Of a stretch of DNA of 10,453 bases, positions 1 through 8,418 are shown piece after piece. Positions within the stretch are counted from its first letter, which is position 1. Each line of letters opens with the position of its first letter. The stretch covers positions 1-10,453 of the forward strand of contig JAHIQV010000544.1 of assembly GCA_018903185.1 (NCBI GenBank), written 5' to 3'. The DNA comes from Gammaproteobacteria bacterium. GTDB taxonomy: Bacteria > Pseudomonadota > Gammaproteobacteria > Burkholderiales > Burkholderiaceae_C. A model generated the notes under the pieces. That model was not told the DNA's origin, searched no databases, and saw only the letters and a program-made list of their open reading frames with translations. Position numbers and translations under genes: made by a program.

Positions 1-841
1 CGCTCGCCACCACGCCCCAGAACTGCGGGCTGTGGTCCATGTGGCGCAGGTGGCTGAGCTCGTGCACCACGACGTAGTCCACCATCTCCATCTTCAGGTG
101 GATCAGCCGCCAGTTCAGCCGGATGGTGCCGTCGGCACTGGCGCTGCCCCAGCGCGTGCCGGCGCTGGAGAGGCGCAATTTTTCATAGCGCACACCCAGC
201 AGCGGCGAAAAATGATCCAGCCGTTCGGCGAACACGCGCTTGGCCTGGCGCATCAGCCAGGCCTGCGCCGCGTCGCGGATCTGGGCCTCGGTGGCGTTGT
301 GGGCCAGCCCCAGCCGGAGGGCACCCACGGCATCGGGCGCGTCGATGGCAGCCGGCTCCAGCACAGCCCCGACCTGCGCGAACCCGTGCGCCGGGTCCAG
401 CACCAGGCGCACGCGCTGGCCCAGAAAGTCCAGCTCGGCACCGTTGGCCCAGACGGTTCGGGCCTGCGCCAGCTCCCCGGCGCGTTGACGGGCGTTCTGC
501 AGCTTTTCCAGCACCCAGCCGGCCTTGTCGTGCAACAGCGCTTCGACCTCTCCGACTGGCGTCCAGCGCGGCGCACTCACGCTCAGGCCATCGGGCCCGA
601 CCGACAGGCCGATGGTGCGGCGTTTGCCGCGCTTGAATTCGTAAGCCACATCGCAGTTGCCCAGCTTGAGCAGCCGATTGGCGCGCGGGTGGTGCCAGGT
701 GCCGGGCTGGAACACCTCATTCAACGGTTCGGCGGGCGGTGCCGCAGGCCGGGGCTTCGCCACCGGCGCAGGCGGCCTGGGCAACCCCACGGGCTCAGGC
801 CCGGTCAGGAAATCGAGCGCCAGTTGCACGAAGCGCTGCAT
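1..841 (-). CDS. YgjP-type (M48-like) zinc metallohydrolase, 3' end cut by window edge
   Basis: The frame reads 280 codons from an ATG at 841 to the left edge without a stop, so the C-terminus is missing. Near that end is the zinc-metallopeptidase signature HELSHLRHMDHSPQFW (residues 260-275), with H260, E261 and H264 forming HExxH and H270 as a further conserved His. It is preceded by the WGSASADGTIRLNWRL block typical of the YgjP/DUF45 family. These define a probable Zn-dependent hydrolase whose physiological substrate is not established. Residues 15-50 are rich in proline and alanine, an N-terminal extension relative to the short E. coli YgjP (about 167 residues). The start is supported by GGAGG about 11 nt upstream. 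It is the last visible gene of the minus-strand train, after plsC, and separated from it by a REP-like element. Family assignment is firm; function is not. Confidence 0.88.
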   Translation of the reverse strand, partial: MQRFVQLALDFLTGPEPVGLPRPPAPVAKPRPAAPPAEPLNEVFQPGTWHHPRANRLLKLGNCDVAYEFKRGKRRTIGLSVGPDGLSVSAPRWTPVGEVEALLHDKAGWVLEKLQNARQRAGELAQARTVWANGAELDFLGQRVRLVLDPAHGFAQVGAVLEPAAIDAPDAVGALRLGLAHNATEAQIRDAAQAWLMRQAKRVFAERLDHFSPLLGVRYEKLRLSSAGTRWGSASADGTIRLNWRLIHLKMEMVDYVVVHELSHLRHMDHSPQFWGVVAS

Positions 842-889
842 GGGCTCAGTCCCCTCCGGAGCGAGATGTCTGCACCGAGGATGCGGTGG

Positions 890-964
890 AACCGGCTTTG
901 CCGGGCCACTCGCATCGCCCCCTTGAGGGGGTGACGCGCTGAAAGCGCGGCGCAGGGGTGGTCA
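890..964 (-). repeat. REP-like post-stop element, copy A (after plsC)
   Basis: The element begins at the plsC stop codon and, on the minus strand, carries two tandem hairpins. The first has CGCGCT/AGCGCG arms with a 3-nt loop (935-949). The second is a CCCCC-TCAA-GGGGG stem (918-931). It ends in a GTGGCCCGGC block. Its start (TGACCACCCCTGCGC) matches copy B (TGACAGCCCCTGCGC) at 13 of 15 positions, and the end blocks also match. Neither hairpin is followed by a T-run, so it is not a standard intrinsic terminator. It may act in mRNA 3'-end protection or partial termination within the operon. From memory, elements with a CCCCCTCAAGGGGG core are common between genes in Comamonadaceae, but I could not check this. 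Confidence 0.6.
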
Positions 965-1705
965 TGTGTAAGCCGTGGGATCGAGGCGCCGCATCTCGGT
1001 CTCGATCCAGTCCTCCACCTCGCGCATCAGCTCGTCCGGCTGACGGCCCGCGCTGGGGATCGGTTTGCCGATCGAGAACTCCACCACACCGGGCTTCTTG
1101 ATGAAGGCCTTGCGCGGCCAGCACTTGGCCGAGGTCACGGCGATCGGGATCACCGGCGCGCCGGTGCGGATCGCGAGGCGGGTGCCCCCGCTCTTGTACG
1201 TGCCCTTCTCGCCGCGGGGAATCCGCGTGCCCTCGGGAAACATGATGACCCAGGTGCCCTGGTCCAGCAGTCGCTGCCCTTGCTGCACCACCTTGGCGAA
1301 AGCGCGCGCACCGTCGGCCCGGTCGATGTGGATCATGTCCATGCGCGCCATGGCCCAGCCAAAAAATGGCACCTTCAGCAGCTCTTTCTTGAAGACAAAG
1401 GCCAGCGGATGCGGCATCAGCGCGGCCATGCTGAAGGTCTCCCAGAGCGACTGGTGCTTGACCAGCAGCACCGCGGGCGCCGTGCTGCCCACCGGCAGGT
1501 TCTCGAAGCCGATCACCTGGTTGCGGATGCCCAGGATCACCGTGCCGCCATCGACCGCCAGCTTGAGCCAGCGCGCGCACATCCAGTAGATGCGGTCGGG
1601 CTTCATGAACGGCGCGGCGACCACCACCGCCAGCGCCCACGGAATCACGGTCACGACCATGAACAAGAGATGCAGGACGGCACGCAGGAAGTTGATGACG
1701 ATCAT
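962..1705 (-). CDS. plsC: 1-acyl-sn-glycerol-3-phosphate acyltransferase
   Basis: This 247-residue protein is full length for PlsC (about 245 in E. coli). It transfers an acyl chain to the sn-2 position of lysophosphatidic acid at the inner membrane, giving phosphatidic acid for phospholipid synthesis. A hydrophobic N-terminal segment (about residues 5-34) anchors it. Acyltransferase motif I is KHQSLWETF, with H84 and E89, so the canonical HX4D is HX4E, a variant I recall from other proteobacterial homologues. Motif II-like residues MDMIHIDR follow at 122-129. Motif III is FPEGTR at 156-161, and the APVIPIAV stretch (183-190) matches motif IV. The ATG lies 8 nt after the gmhB stop and has no clear Shine-Dalgarno, so translation is probably coupled to gmhB. 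The lipid role fits its neighbours lnt and gmhB. A relaxed acyl-acceptor specificity cannot be excluded. Confidence 0.92.
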   Translation of the reverse strand: MIVINFLRAVLHLLFMVVTVIPWALAVVVAAPFMKPDRIYWMCARWLKLAVDGGTVILGIRNQVIGFENLPVGSTAPAVLLVKHQSLWETFSMAALMPHPLAFVFKKELLKVPFFGWAMARMDMIHIDRADGARAFAKVVQQGQRLLDQGTWVIMFPEGTRIPRGEKGTYKSGGTRLAIRTGAPVIPIAVTSAKCWPRKAFIKKPGVVEFSIGKPIPSAGRQPDELMREVEDWIETEMRRLDPTAYT

Positions 1706-1713
1706 GGGGCGGT

Positions 1714-2304
1714 TCAGGAGGTGGCGGTGTCCTGCGCCAGCAGCCAGTCGGCAAATGCGGGCAGGTCTTCGTGCAGGCGGGTGCCCGAAGGCAGATGGGG
1801 AAGCAGCATCGCCAGCTCGGCGTCCGCTCCAGGCCCGGCACGACCGCGCAGGTGTTCGGACTTGCCGGTCAGCAGCAGATGGGTGGGACAGCCGGCCGCA
1901 GCGCCGGCCTGCACATGACGCAGGGCGTTGCCCGCCGCCGGCACATTGGCCAGTGTCATGCCGAAACGCACCCCGATCTGTTCAAACAGGCCAGGTTCGG
2001 GTTTGCGGCAGTGGCAACCATCCTCAGGGGCGTGCGGACAAAAAAACACCGCCTCCACGCGAGCCCCGGCGGCCGCGAGCTGGCGGTGCATCTTGGCGTG
2101 AATCGCGTTCAGCGAAGCCATGTCGAACAAGCCACGGCCGATGCCGCTCTGGTTGGTCGCCAGCACCACGCGCCAGCCGCCCTGGTTGATCCGTGCCACG
2201 GCTTCGAGCGCACCGGGCAGTGCTTCCCATTCGTCCGGAGAAGCGACGTAGTCGTCGCGGCTGCGGTTGATCGTGCCGTCGCGGTCGAGGATCAGCAGTT
2301 TCAT
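1714..2304 (-). CDS. gmhB: D-glycero-beta-D-manno-heptose 1,7-bisphosphate 7-phosphatase, motif IV altered
   Basis: This 196-residue HAD-superfamily phosphatase belongs to the GmhB family, which removes the 7-phosphate from heptose 1,7-bisphosphate on the way to ADP-heptose for LPS inner core. Visible features are motif I LDRDGTIN (nucleophile D7, acid/base D9), motif II ATNQSGIGRG (49-58), zinc ligands C89, H91, C97 and C99, and CRKPEPG with motif III K101. The expected motif IV GDxxxD reads GNALRH (125-130): both acidic residues are replaced, N126 for the Mg-binding Asp and H130 for the second Asp. The fold and the other catalytic residues look intact, so it may have reduced activity or be a drifted family member. 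The ATG at 2304 is preferred because GGAG lies 6 nt upstream; an in-frame GTG at 2316 would add four residues. The gene lies between glyS and plsC. Confidence 0.86.
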   Translation of the reverse strand: MKLLILDRDGTINRSRDDYVASPDEWEALPGALEAVARINQGGWRVVLATNQSGIGRGLFDMASLNAIHAKMHRQLAAAGARVEAVFFCPHAPEDGCHCRKPEPGLFEQIGVRFGMTLANVPAAGNALRHVQAGAAAGCPTHLLLTGKSEHLRGRAGPGADAELAMLLPHLPSGTRLHEDLPAFADWLLAQDTATS

Positions 2305-2329
2305 GCGGTGCTCCACAGAAGTGAGGGCC

Positions 2330-2410
2330 GCTGCGCCGGGCCGCCCCAGGCAAGGCCGCGCGCCCTCGGGGGACAGCGACCCGCGCAGCGGCGGAGCGCA
2401 GGGGCTGTCA
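2330..2410 (-). repeat. REP-like post-stop element, copy B (after glyS)
   Basis: This element starts at the glyS stop codon, as copy A does at the plsC stop. On the minus strand it reads TGACAGCCCCTGCGC, then a CCGC-TGC-GCGG hairpin (2381-2391), a CCCCCGAGGG core, a TGGGGCGGCCCGGC block and GCAGCGG. The order of blocks matches copy A: initial block, first hairpin, C-run/G-run core, then GGCCCGGC. It is slightly longer than copy A, and its second hairpin is weaker. It occupies nearly all of the glyS-gmhB gap, ending about 25 nt before the gmhB start. There is no T-run, so any transcription-stopping effect would be partial. Confidence 0.58.
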
Positions 2411-4528
2411 TGTTGCCAGACGGGAGAGGTCGGCCACGCGGTTCATCGCTTCGTGCAGCTGCTTGAGCAGGCCCAGGCGGTTGGCCCTGAGCGCCGGGTC
2501 TTCGGCGTTCACCATCACGCCGTCGAAGAAGGCATCGACCGGCGCGCGCAGCGCGGCCAGCGTCATCAGCGAAGCGGTGTAGTCGCCGTTGGCGAACTCG
2601 GCGTCGGCCGCTGGCACGGTCTTCTGCATCGCGGCAAACAGGTCCTTTTCGGCCGCTTCGACCAGCCGGCTCTCCTGCACCGCGACGCCCTCGCCTTCGG
2701 ACTTCTTGAGGATGTTGCCGATGCGTTTGTTGGCGGCCGCCAGCGCCGCTGCGGCGGGCAGCGCCGCGAAGGCGCGCACGGCCTGCAGGCGCTGGCTCAC
2801 GTCGGCCAAGCGCTGCGGGCGCAGGGCCAGAACAGCGTCGACTTCCTGGGCGCTGGCGCCCTGCTCGCGCAGGCCTCCGGCGAGGCGGTCGTAGATGAAG
2901 TCGGCGAGCGCGGCAGTAGCGTCGGTGATCCTGTCGCCGAAAGCGGGTGCGGCACCGGCCAGCAGCCCCTGCAAATCCAGCGGCAGATCCTTCTCCACCA
3001 GCATGCGGATCACGCCCAGCGCGTGCCGGCGCAGCGCAAACGGATCCTTGTCGCCGGTTGGCAGGTTGCCGATGCCGAACATGCCGACCAGCGTCTCCAG
3101 CTTGTCGGCCAGCGCGACCACCACGCCAGTCATCGTGCGCGGCAGTTCGTCGCCCGCGAAGCGCGGTTTGTAGTGGTCTTCGATCGCGAAGGCGATGTCG
3201 TCGGAGAGACCGTCGTGGCGCGCGTAGTAGCCGCCCATGATGCCCTGCAGCTCGGGGAACTCGCCCACCATGTCGGTCACGAGGTCGGTCTTGGCCAGTC
3301 GCGCGGACAGCAGCGAACGCGCCGCCAGCTCAGGGCCGCCCAGCTGCAGGCCAATGGTCTCGGCAATGGCGCAGACACGTTCCATGCGCTCGCCCTGTGT
3401 GCCCAGCTTGTTGTGGTAGACCACTTTGGACAGGGCCGGCACGCGGCTTTCCAGCGTCTTCTTGCGGTCCTGGTCAAAGAAAAACTTGGCGTCGGCCAGG
3501 CGCGGGCGCACCACGCGCTCGTTGCCGCCGATCACGGCGCTGGCATCAATCGGGCTGATGTTGCTGACGACGAGGAACTGGTTGGTCAGCTTGCCGTGGG
3601 TATCGACCAGCGGGAAATACTTCTGGTTGGCCTTCATCGTGAGGATCAGGCATTCCTGCGGCACTTCGAGGAACTGCTCTTCGAAGCCGCAGGTGAGCAC
3701 GTTGGGCCGTTCGACCAGGGCGGTCACTTCGTCCAGCAACGCCTCGTCCATCAGCACCTCGTAGCCCGGGCCCAGGCGCTCGGCGGCCTGCGCGAGCTGC
3801 TGCACGATGGCGAAGCGGCGGTCGTTGAAACTGGCGATCACCGAGCCGTCGGTCAGCAGGGTCTGCGCGTAGCTGTCGGCGTCGGCCAGCAGCACAGGCG
3901 ACTTGGCCGCTTCAAAGCGGTGGCCCTGGGTGCCGTTGCCGGCCCGGAGCCCCAGCGCCTTCACCGGTACCACGCTGCTGCCGTGCAGCGCCACCAGGCC
4001 GTGCGCCGGGCGCACGAAGTGCACGCTGCTCCAGCCGGGCAGCTCGCAATCGGTTTCGAGCTGGTAGCTCATCACCTTGGGGATCGGCAGCTTGGTTATC
4101 GCTTCGTCCAGCGCCTTCTGCAAGCCCACGGCCAGGTCCACACCGGGCACCACGCTGTCGTAGAACAGCGCTTCGGCCTTGCCGTCGGGCGCACGCTTCA
4201 AGCCGGCCACGGCGGACGCGTCAGCACCCAGCGCCCCCAGGCGCTTGAGCAGCGCCGGCGTGGGCTGGCCGCTGGCGTCCAGGCCCACGCTCACGGGCAT
4301 GAGTTTTTGCGACACGGACTTGTCGGCGGCGCGCTCGGTCACGGCGGTCACGTGCGCGGCCAGGCGACGCGGTGAGGCGAAGGGCGCCACGGCGGAGCCG
4401 GCCGCCGTCAGGCCCTGGGCCTTGAGTTGTTCAAACAGCACGCCGGCGAAGGCATCACCCAGCTTCTTGAGCGCCTTGGGTGGCAGCTCTTCCACAAACA
4501 GTTCGACGAGGAGGTTCTTGGTTGTCAT
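2408..4528 (-). CDS. glyS: Glycyl-tRNA synthetase, beta subunit
   Basis: This 706-residue protein is close to the usual beta-subunit length (689 in E. coli). With GlyQ it forms the bacterial alpha2beta2 enzyme that charges tRNA-Gly in the cytoplasm; the beta subunit mainly binds the tRNA. Family landmarks are the N-terminal LLVELFVEELPPKAL (6-20), NQKYFPL (301-307), KTDLVTDMVGEFPELQG (413-429), ADKLETLVGMF (474-484), DPFALRRHALGVIR (495-508), KRIGNIL (601-607) and FFDGVMVNAEDPALRANRL (667-685) at the C-terminal anticodon-binding domain. The ATG is 16 nt after the glyQ stop, with GGGAGAG a suitable distance upstream, so glyQ and glyS form one transcription unit. Nothing looks broken. The large reading frame on the opposite strand is a high-GC shadow. 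Confidence 0.98.
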   Translation of the reverse strand: MTTKNLLVELFVEELPPKALKKLGDAFAGVLFEQLKAQGLTAAGSAVAPFASPRRLAAHVTAVTERAADKSVSQKLMPVSVGLDASGQPTPALLKRLGALGADASAVAGLKRAPDGKAEALFYDSVVPGVDLAVGLQKALDEAITKLPIPKVMSYQLETDCELPGWSSVHFVRPAHGLVALHGSSVVPVKALGLRAGNGTQGHRFEAAKSPVLLADADSYAQTLLTDGSVIASFNDRRFAIVQQLAQAAERLGPGYEVLMDEALLDEVTALVERPNVLTCGFEEQFLEVPQECLILTMKANQKYFPLVDTHGKLTNQFLVVSNISPIDASAVIGGNERVVRPRLADAKFFFDQDRKKTLESRVPALSKVVYHNKLGTQGERMERVCAIAETIGLQLGGPELAARSLLSARLAKTDLVTDMVGEFPELQGIMGGYYARHDGLSDDIAFAIEDHYKPRFAGDELPRTMTGVVVALADKLETLVGMFGIGNLPTGDKDPFALRRHALGVIRMLVEKDLPLDLQGLLAGAAPAFGDRITDATAALADFIYDRLAGGLREQGASAQEVDAVLALRPQRLADVSQRLQAVRAFAALPAAAALAAANKRIGNILKKSEGEGVAVQESRLVEAAEKDLFAAMQKTVPAADAEFANGDYTASLMTLAALRAPVDAFFDGVMVNAEDPALRANRLGLLKQLHEAMNRVADLSRLAT

Positions 4529-4544
4529 TCTTGTGCTCTCCCGC

Positions 4545-5465
<921 letters not shown>

Positions 5466-5553
5466 GCGGGAAGGGGCCGGTGCGAAGTCCGGGCCGGAAG
5501 TGTTCTGGGTGCGAGGGGCAGCCGCCCTGGCGGGCGCACTGCGCAGAAGCTGG

Positions 5554-5559
5554 ATTTTA
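5554..5559 (-). promoter_or_regulatory. Candidate -10 box for glyQS
   Basis: On the minus strand the lnt-glyQ gap contains TAAAAT, five of six matches to the sigma70 -10 consensus, in an otherwise very GC-rich stretch. No good -35 box lies 16-18 nt further upstream; the best hexamer there is CACGGT. A start just downstream would give a leader of about 80 nt. An 11-bp palindrome, GCGCA-C-TGCGC (5534-5544), falls early in that leader. The evidence is one hexamer plus the length of the gap, so this is tentative. Confidence 0.35.
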
Positions 5560-5589
5560 CGGGGCGCCAGCCTTTGACCGTGGGGGCAT

Positions 5590-7392
5590 TCAGGCGCCGC
5601 GCGCGCGGCGGCGCCGGGGTCGGCGGCTGGCCAGCAGCACGACCACGGTCAGGCACGCCACCCAGACTGGCCAAAGACCCCAGCGTCCGGCCCAGCGGGC
5701 GAAGGGCGTGCTGCCGCTGCGCCCTTCGACCACGGCCTCCAGCCGGCCCCGGGTCAGGCGCGGCAACTGGTGTGTGACTTCGCCGCGGTGGTTGATGACC
5801 GCGGTGGCGCCGGTGTTGGTGGCGCGAAGCATGGGCCGGCCCAGCTCCAGGGCGCGCAGGCGCGAGATCTGCAGATGCTGGTCGATCGCCACCGAGTCGT
5901 CAAACCAGGCAAGGTTGCTCAGGTTGACCAGCACGGTGGGTGCCGTCACGGGGTCCTGGAACGAGGCGGCCAGCTCTTCGCCGAACAGGTCTTCGTAACA
6001 GATGTTGGGCGCGATGCGCTGTCCGGCCCAGGACCAGGCGGGCTGCGCCAGTGCGCCACGGTTGAAGTCGCCCAGCGGAATGCGCATCAGGTCGGTGAAC
6101 CAGCGAAACAGGGGCGGAATGAATTCGCCGAAGGGCACCAGGTGGTGTTTGTCGTAACGGAAAAACCCGCCGGGCTGCGGCGCCGCGGCGGTGCGCGGCT
6201 CGATGCCCCAGGCCGAGTTGGTGTAACCCTGCTCGTAGCTGCCCAGCGGCAGGCCCAGCAACGCGCCCAGCGAGGCATCCGGTTGCGACAGCCCTCGCAG
6301 GAGCGGTTGCCAGAACGCGTCACCCAGTTGGTCGGGCAACATCGGCAACGCGGTCTCGGGCGCCACCACGAGCTGCGGCCCGCGCAGCGTATCGACGCGC
6401 GCCGCCTCGGCCGCCTTGGCGATCTGTTCCGGGTACCAGCGCAAGGCCTCAGCAACACCGGTGCCGGGTTCGAATTTCTGGTCCTGGGCGATGTTGCCCT
6501 GCAGAAGCCAGACCCGGAGTTGGCCATGTGCGGTGGTGTCGCGCTGGCCCTGGTCGCGCCACGCACCGCCCCACAGCACGCTGGCCAACAGCGCGACCAG
6601 CAAAACCACTCCGGACAGCCCTTGAGCAACAGCCATTGAGCGGCCTCGCTGGTGGTACCAGCGCAGGGGATCGGGGGCGCCGGGCCGGCGCGCGGTCGGG
6701 AACAAGCCTTGACGCATCCACCCCCCCAGCGCCGAAAGCGCCGCCGCGAGCGCAAAGGCCAGCAGCGCGGCGATCGCGCCCATGCCGTACACCCCCACCC
6801 AGGGAGCCCAGGCCGCCATCAGATCAACCTGGGCGTAACCGCCTGCACCCCAGGGGAACCCGGTCAGCCAGCGACCTCGCGCGAGCTCGGCCAGGGTCCA
6901 GAGCGCCGCGAACATCACAGCCTGCTGGATGCGCGAACGCGGTGCCAGTGCGCACATCAGGCCCGCCGCCAGCGCGTAATACAGGGCCAGCAGACCCGCC
7001 AGCGCCAGCACGGCCAGCGCCGCCAACCAGGCTGGCAGGCCGCCGTAGGTGTGCATGGAAACAAACAGCCACCAGAAGGTCGAGGCCAGCCAGGCCGTGG
7101 CGAACACCCAGGTGCGCCAGACGCCCTGGCGCAGCTGCTGCACATGCCGCAAGGCCAAGACCAGCAGGGACAGCGATCCGATCTGCAGCCAGCCATTGGG
7201 CTCGCCGGGCGCCAGGCCCGGAGGGCTCCAGCCACGCACGGGCCAGGCCAGGGCAGCCGCCTGCAGCCAGCCGGCCAGCACACAGACCACCAGCCAGAAC
7301 AGGCCCCTGCCACGGGCAGGACGTCCCGGCGGCTGGCCACTGAGGGGGGAAAGGCTCGACGGCGTGTGCAGGTTACCGAACAGGCTGCGCAT
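5590..7392 (-). CDS. lnt: Apolipoprotein N-acyltransferase
   Basis: This 600-residue inner-membrane enzyme transfers an acyl chain from phospholipid to the N-terminal cysteine of diacylglyceryl-apolipoprotein, the last step of lipoprotein maturation. The first half has several hydrophobic segments (about 31-50, 95-113, 119-150, 157-172, 200-222 and 257-276). The nitrilase-like periplasmic domain (about 292-560) carries the catalytic triad E346 ([10 protein letters not shown]), K415 ([13 protein letters not shown]) and C465 ([11 protein letters not shown]). The active-site-proximal stretch NLAWFDDS...[16 protein letters not shown] is also present. A final transmembrane helix (about 574-589) is followed by a strongly basic tail. 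It exceeds the E. coli protein (512) partly through a polar 30-residue N-terminus and a basic linker near 224-252. The start lacks a clear Shine-Dalgarno. It follows corC by 39 bp, as ybeX precedes lnt in E. coli. Confidence 0.95.
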   Translation of the reverse strand: MRSLFGNLHTPSSLSPLSGQPPGRPARGRGLFWLVVCVLAGWLQAAALAWPVRGWSPPGLAPGEPNGWLQIGSLSLLVLALRHVQQLRQGVWRTWVFATAWLASTFWWLFVSMHTYGGLPAWLAALAVLALAGLLALYYALAAGLMCALAPRSRIQQAVMFAALWTLAELARGRWLTGFPWGAGGYAQVDLMAAWAPWVGVYGMGAIAALLAFALAAALSALGGWMRQGLFPTARRPGAPDPLRWYHQRGRSMAVAQGLSGVVLLVALLASVLWGGAWRDQGQRDTTAHGQLRVWLLQGNIAQDQKFEPGTGVAEALRWYPEQIAKAAEAARVDTLRGPQLVVAPETALPMLPDQLGDAFWQPLLRGLSQPDASLGALLGLPLGSYEQGYTNSAWGIEPRTAAAPQPGGFFRYDKHHLVPFGEFIPPLFRWFTDLMRIPLGDFNRGALAQPAWSWAGQRIAPNICYEDLFGEELAASFQDPVTAPTVLVNLSNLAWFDDSVAIDQHLQISRLRALELGRPMLRATNTGATAVINHRGEVTHQLPRLTRGRLEAVVEGRSGSTPFARWAGRWGLWPVWVACLTVVVLLASRRPRRRRARGA

Positions 7393-7431
7393 GGCGGTTC
7401 GCTGGCGTGTGGGCGCGATCGCGGCTCGGGC

Positions 7432-8298
7432 TCAATCGACCAGAGGCGTCGGCAACACCTTGAACCATTTGACTGCGCCGCCTTTGGTGTGCAGCACCAC
7501 AAAGCGCAGGCCATCGAGCTCATGCACCTCGCCGCGCTTGGGCACGTGGCCCATGGTGTGCGCGATCAGGCCCCCGATGGTGTCGAAATCGTCCACCGCG
7601 AGCTTGAGACCGAAGGACTCATTGATGCGCTCGATGGAGGTGTCACCGCTGACGCGCCAGGTGCTGTCGGCCAGGGCGAAGATGTCGCCATCGTCTTCGA
7701 CCACGTCGAACTCGTCCTCGATCTCGCCAACAATCTCTTCCAGCACGTCTTCAATGGTGATGAGGCCGGCCAAACGGCCAAACTCGTCGATCACGATCGC
7801 CAGGTGGTTGCGGTTGCCGCGGAATTCGCGCAGCAGGTCGTTCAGCCCCTTGCTCTCGGGCACGAAGGTGGCCGGGCGCAACAGGGCGCGGATGTTGAGT
7901 TCGGGGGCGCGCTGCAGCTTGAGCAGGTCTTTGGCGAGCAGGATGCCGATGATGTTTTCGGTCTCGCCCTCGTAGACCGGGAAGCGCGAGTGCGCGGTGT
8001 CGATGACCAGGTGGAGCAGTTCATCGTAGGGCGCATTGATGTCGAGCACATCCATGCGCGGGGCCGCCACCATCACATCGCCGGCCGTCATGTCGGCCAT
8101 GCGGATCACGCCTTCGAGCATGATGCGCGATTCGGCGTTGATGATGTCGTTGTCCTCGGCCTCGGCCAGGGTTTCGATCAGTTCGTCCTTGGAATCCGGG
8201 CCCGGATGGATGAACTCCGCGAGCTTTTGCAGGAAACCACGTTTGTCTTCATGCCGCAGGCTGCGCTGCGGCCCGGGACTGGGAGGGATGTCGGCCAC
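7432..8298 (-). CDS. corC: CorC/HlyC-type CBS-domain protein (YbeX-like)
   Basis: With a GTG start at 8298 this is a 288-residue protein, matching E. coli CorC/YbeX (292). It has an N-terminal helical region with FIHPGPDSKDELIETL, two CBS domains (about residues 70-130 and 135-190), and a C-terminal CorC_HlyC transporter-associated domain (about 205-285). Landmarks are AGDVMVAAPRMD (72-83), SRFPVYEG (104-111) and VIDEFGRLAGLITIEDVLEE (169-188). There are no membrane helices, so it is cytoplasmic. The family is linked to magnesium/cobalt efflux and, for YbeX, to ribosome-related fitness; the exact role is unsettled. An in-frame GTG at 8373 would add 25 residues with no family resemblance, so the downstream start is preferred, although neither has a good Shine-Dalgarno. 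The corC-lnt order is conserved across proteobacteria. Confidence 0.9.
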   Translation of the reverse strand: MADIPPSPGPQRSLRHEDKRGFLQKLAEFIHPGPDSKDELIETLAEAEDNDIINAESRIMLEGVIRMADMTAGDVMVAAPRMDVLDINAPYDELLHLVIDTAHSRFPVYEGETENIIGILLAKDLLKLQRAPELNIRALLRPATFVPESKGLNDLLREFRGNRNHLAIVIDEFGRLAGLITIEDVLEEIVGEIEDEFDVVEDDGDIFALADSTWRVSGDTSIERINESFGLKLAVDDFDTIGGLIAHTMGHVPKRGEVHELDGLRFVVLHTKGGAVKWFKVLPTPLVD

Positions 8299-8369
8299 TG
8301 AAGGAATGGGATGGTTGAGGGAGTATCGAAGGATACCGCAAGCCCATGACGGCAACCAGAGACACACCG

Positions 8370-8395
8370 CCACGGCACCCGGAGCGCCCGCGTGG
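8370..8395 (-). terminator. Possible hairpin between the GNAT gene and corC
   Basis: CCACG and CGTGG arms (8370-8374 and 8391-8395) enclose a partly paired GC-rich interior, about 25 nt after the stop codon of the acetyltransferase gene. No T-run follows on the minus strand, so it does not meet the rule for an intrinsic terminator. It may mark the boundary between the GNAT gene and the corC unit. Low confidence. Confidence 0.22.
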
Positions 8396-8418
8396 GAAGC
8401 CGGATCAGGCTTGCCCGG

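Noticed and set aside
1716..1723. A perfect AGGAGGTG Shine-Dalgarno on the plus strand at the gmhB stop (CACCTCCT in the mRNA sense)
   Set aside because: No plausible plus-strand gene follows it, and the sense-strand sequence is explained by the last gmhB codons.
846..1841. A 331-codon minus-strand frame overlapping gmhB, plsC and the REP-like element
   Set aside because: It is out of frame with gmhB and plsC, both supported by catalytic motifs, and its product resembles no family.
2267..4375. A 702-codon open frame on the plus strand opposite glyS
   Set aside because: It mirrors glyS codon for codon, is rich in His, Gln, Arg and Val, has no recognisable domain, and is the usual antisense shadow of a GC-rich gene.
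6652..8301. A 549-codon plus-strand frame opposite lnt and corC
   Set aside because: It crosses two well-identified minus-strand genes and the gap between them, and shows shadow composition with no domain.
7432..8373. A longer CorC starting at GTG 8373
   Set aside because: The added 25 residues have no family match and no ribosome-binding site; the GTG at 8298 gives the normal family length.
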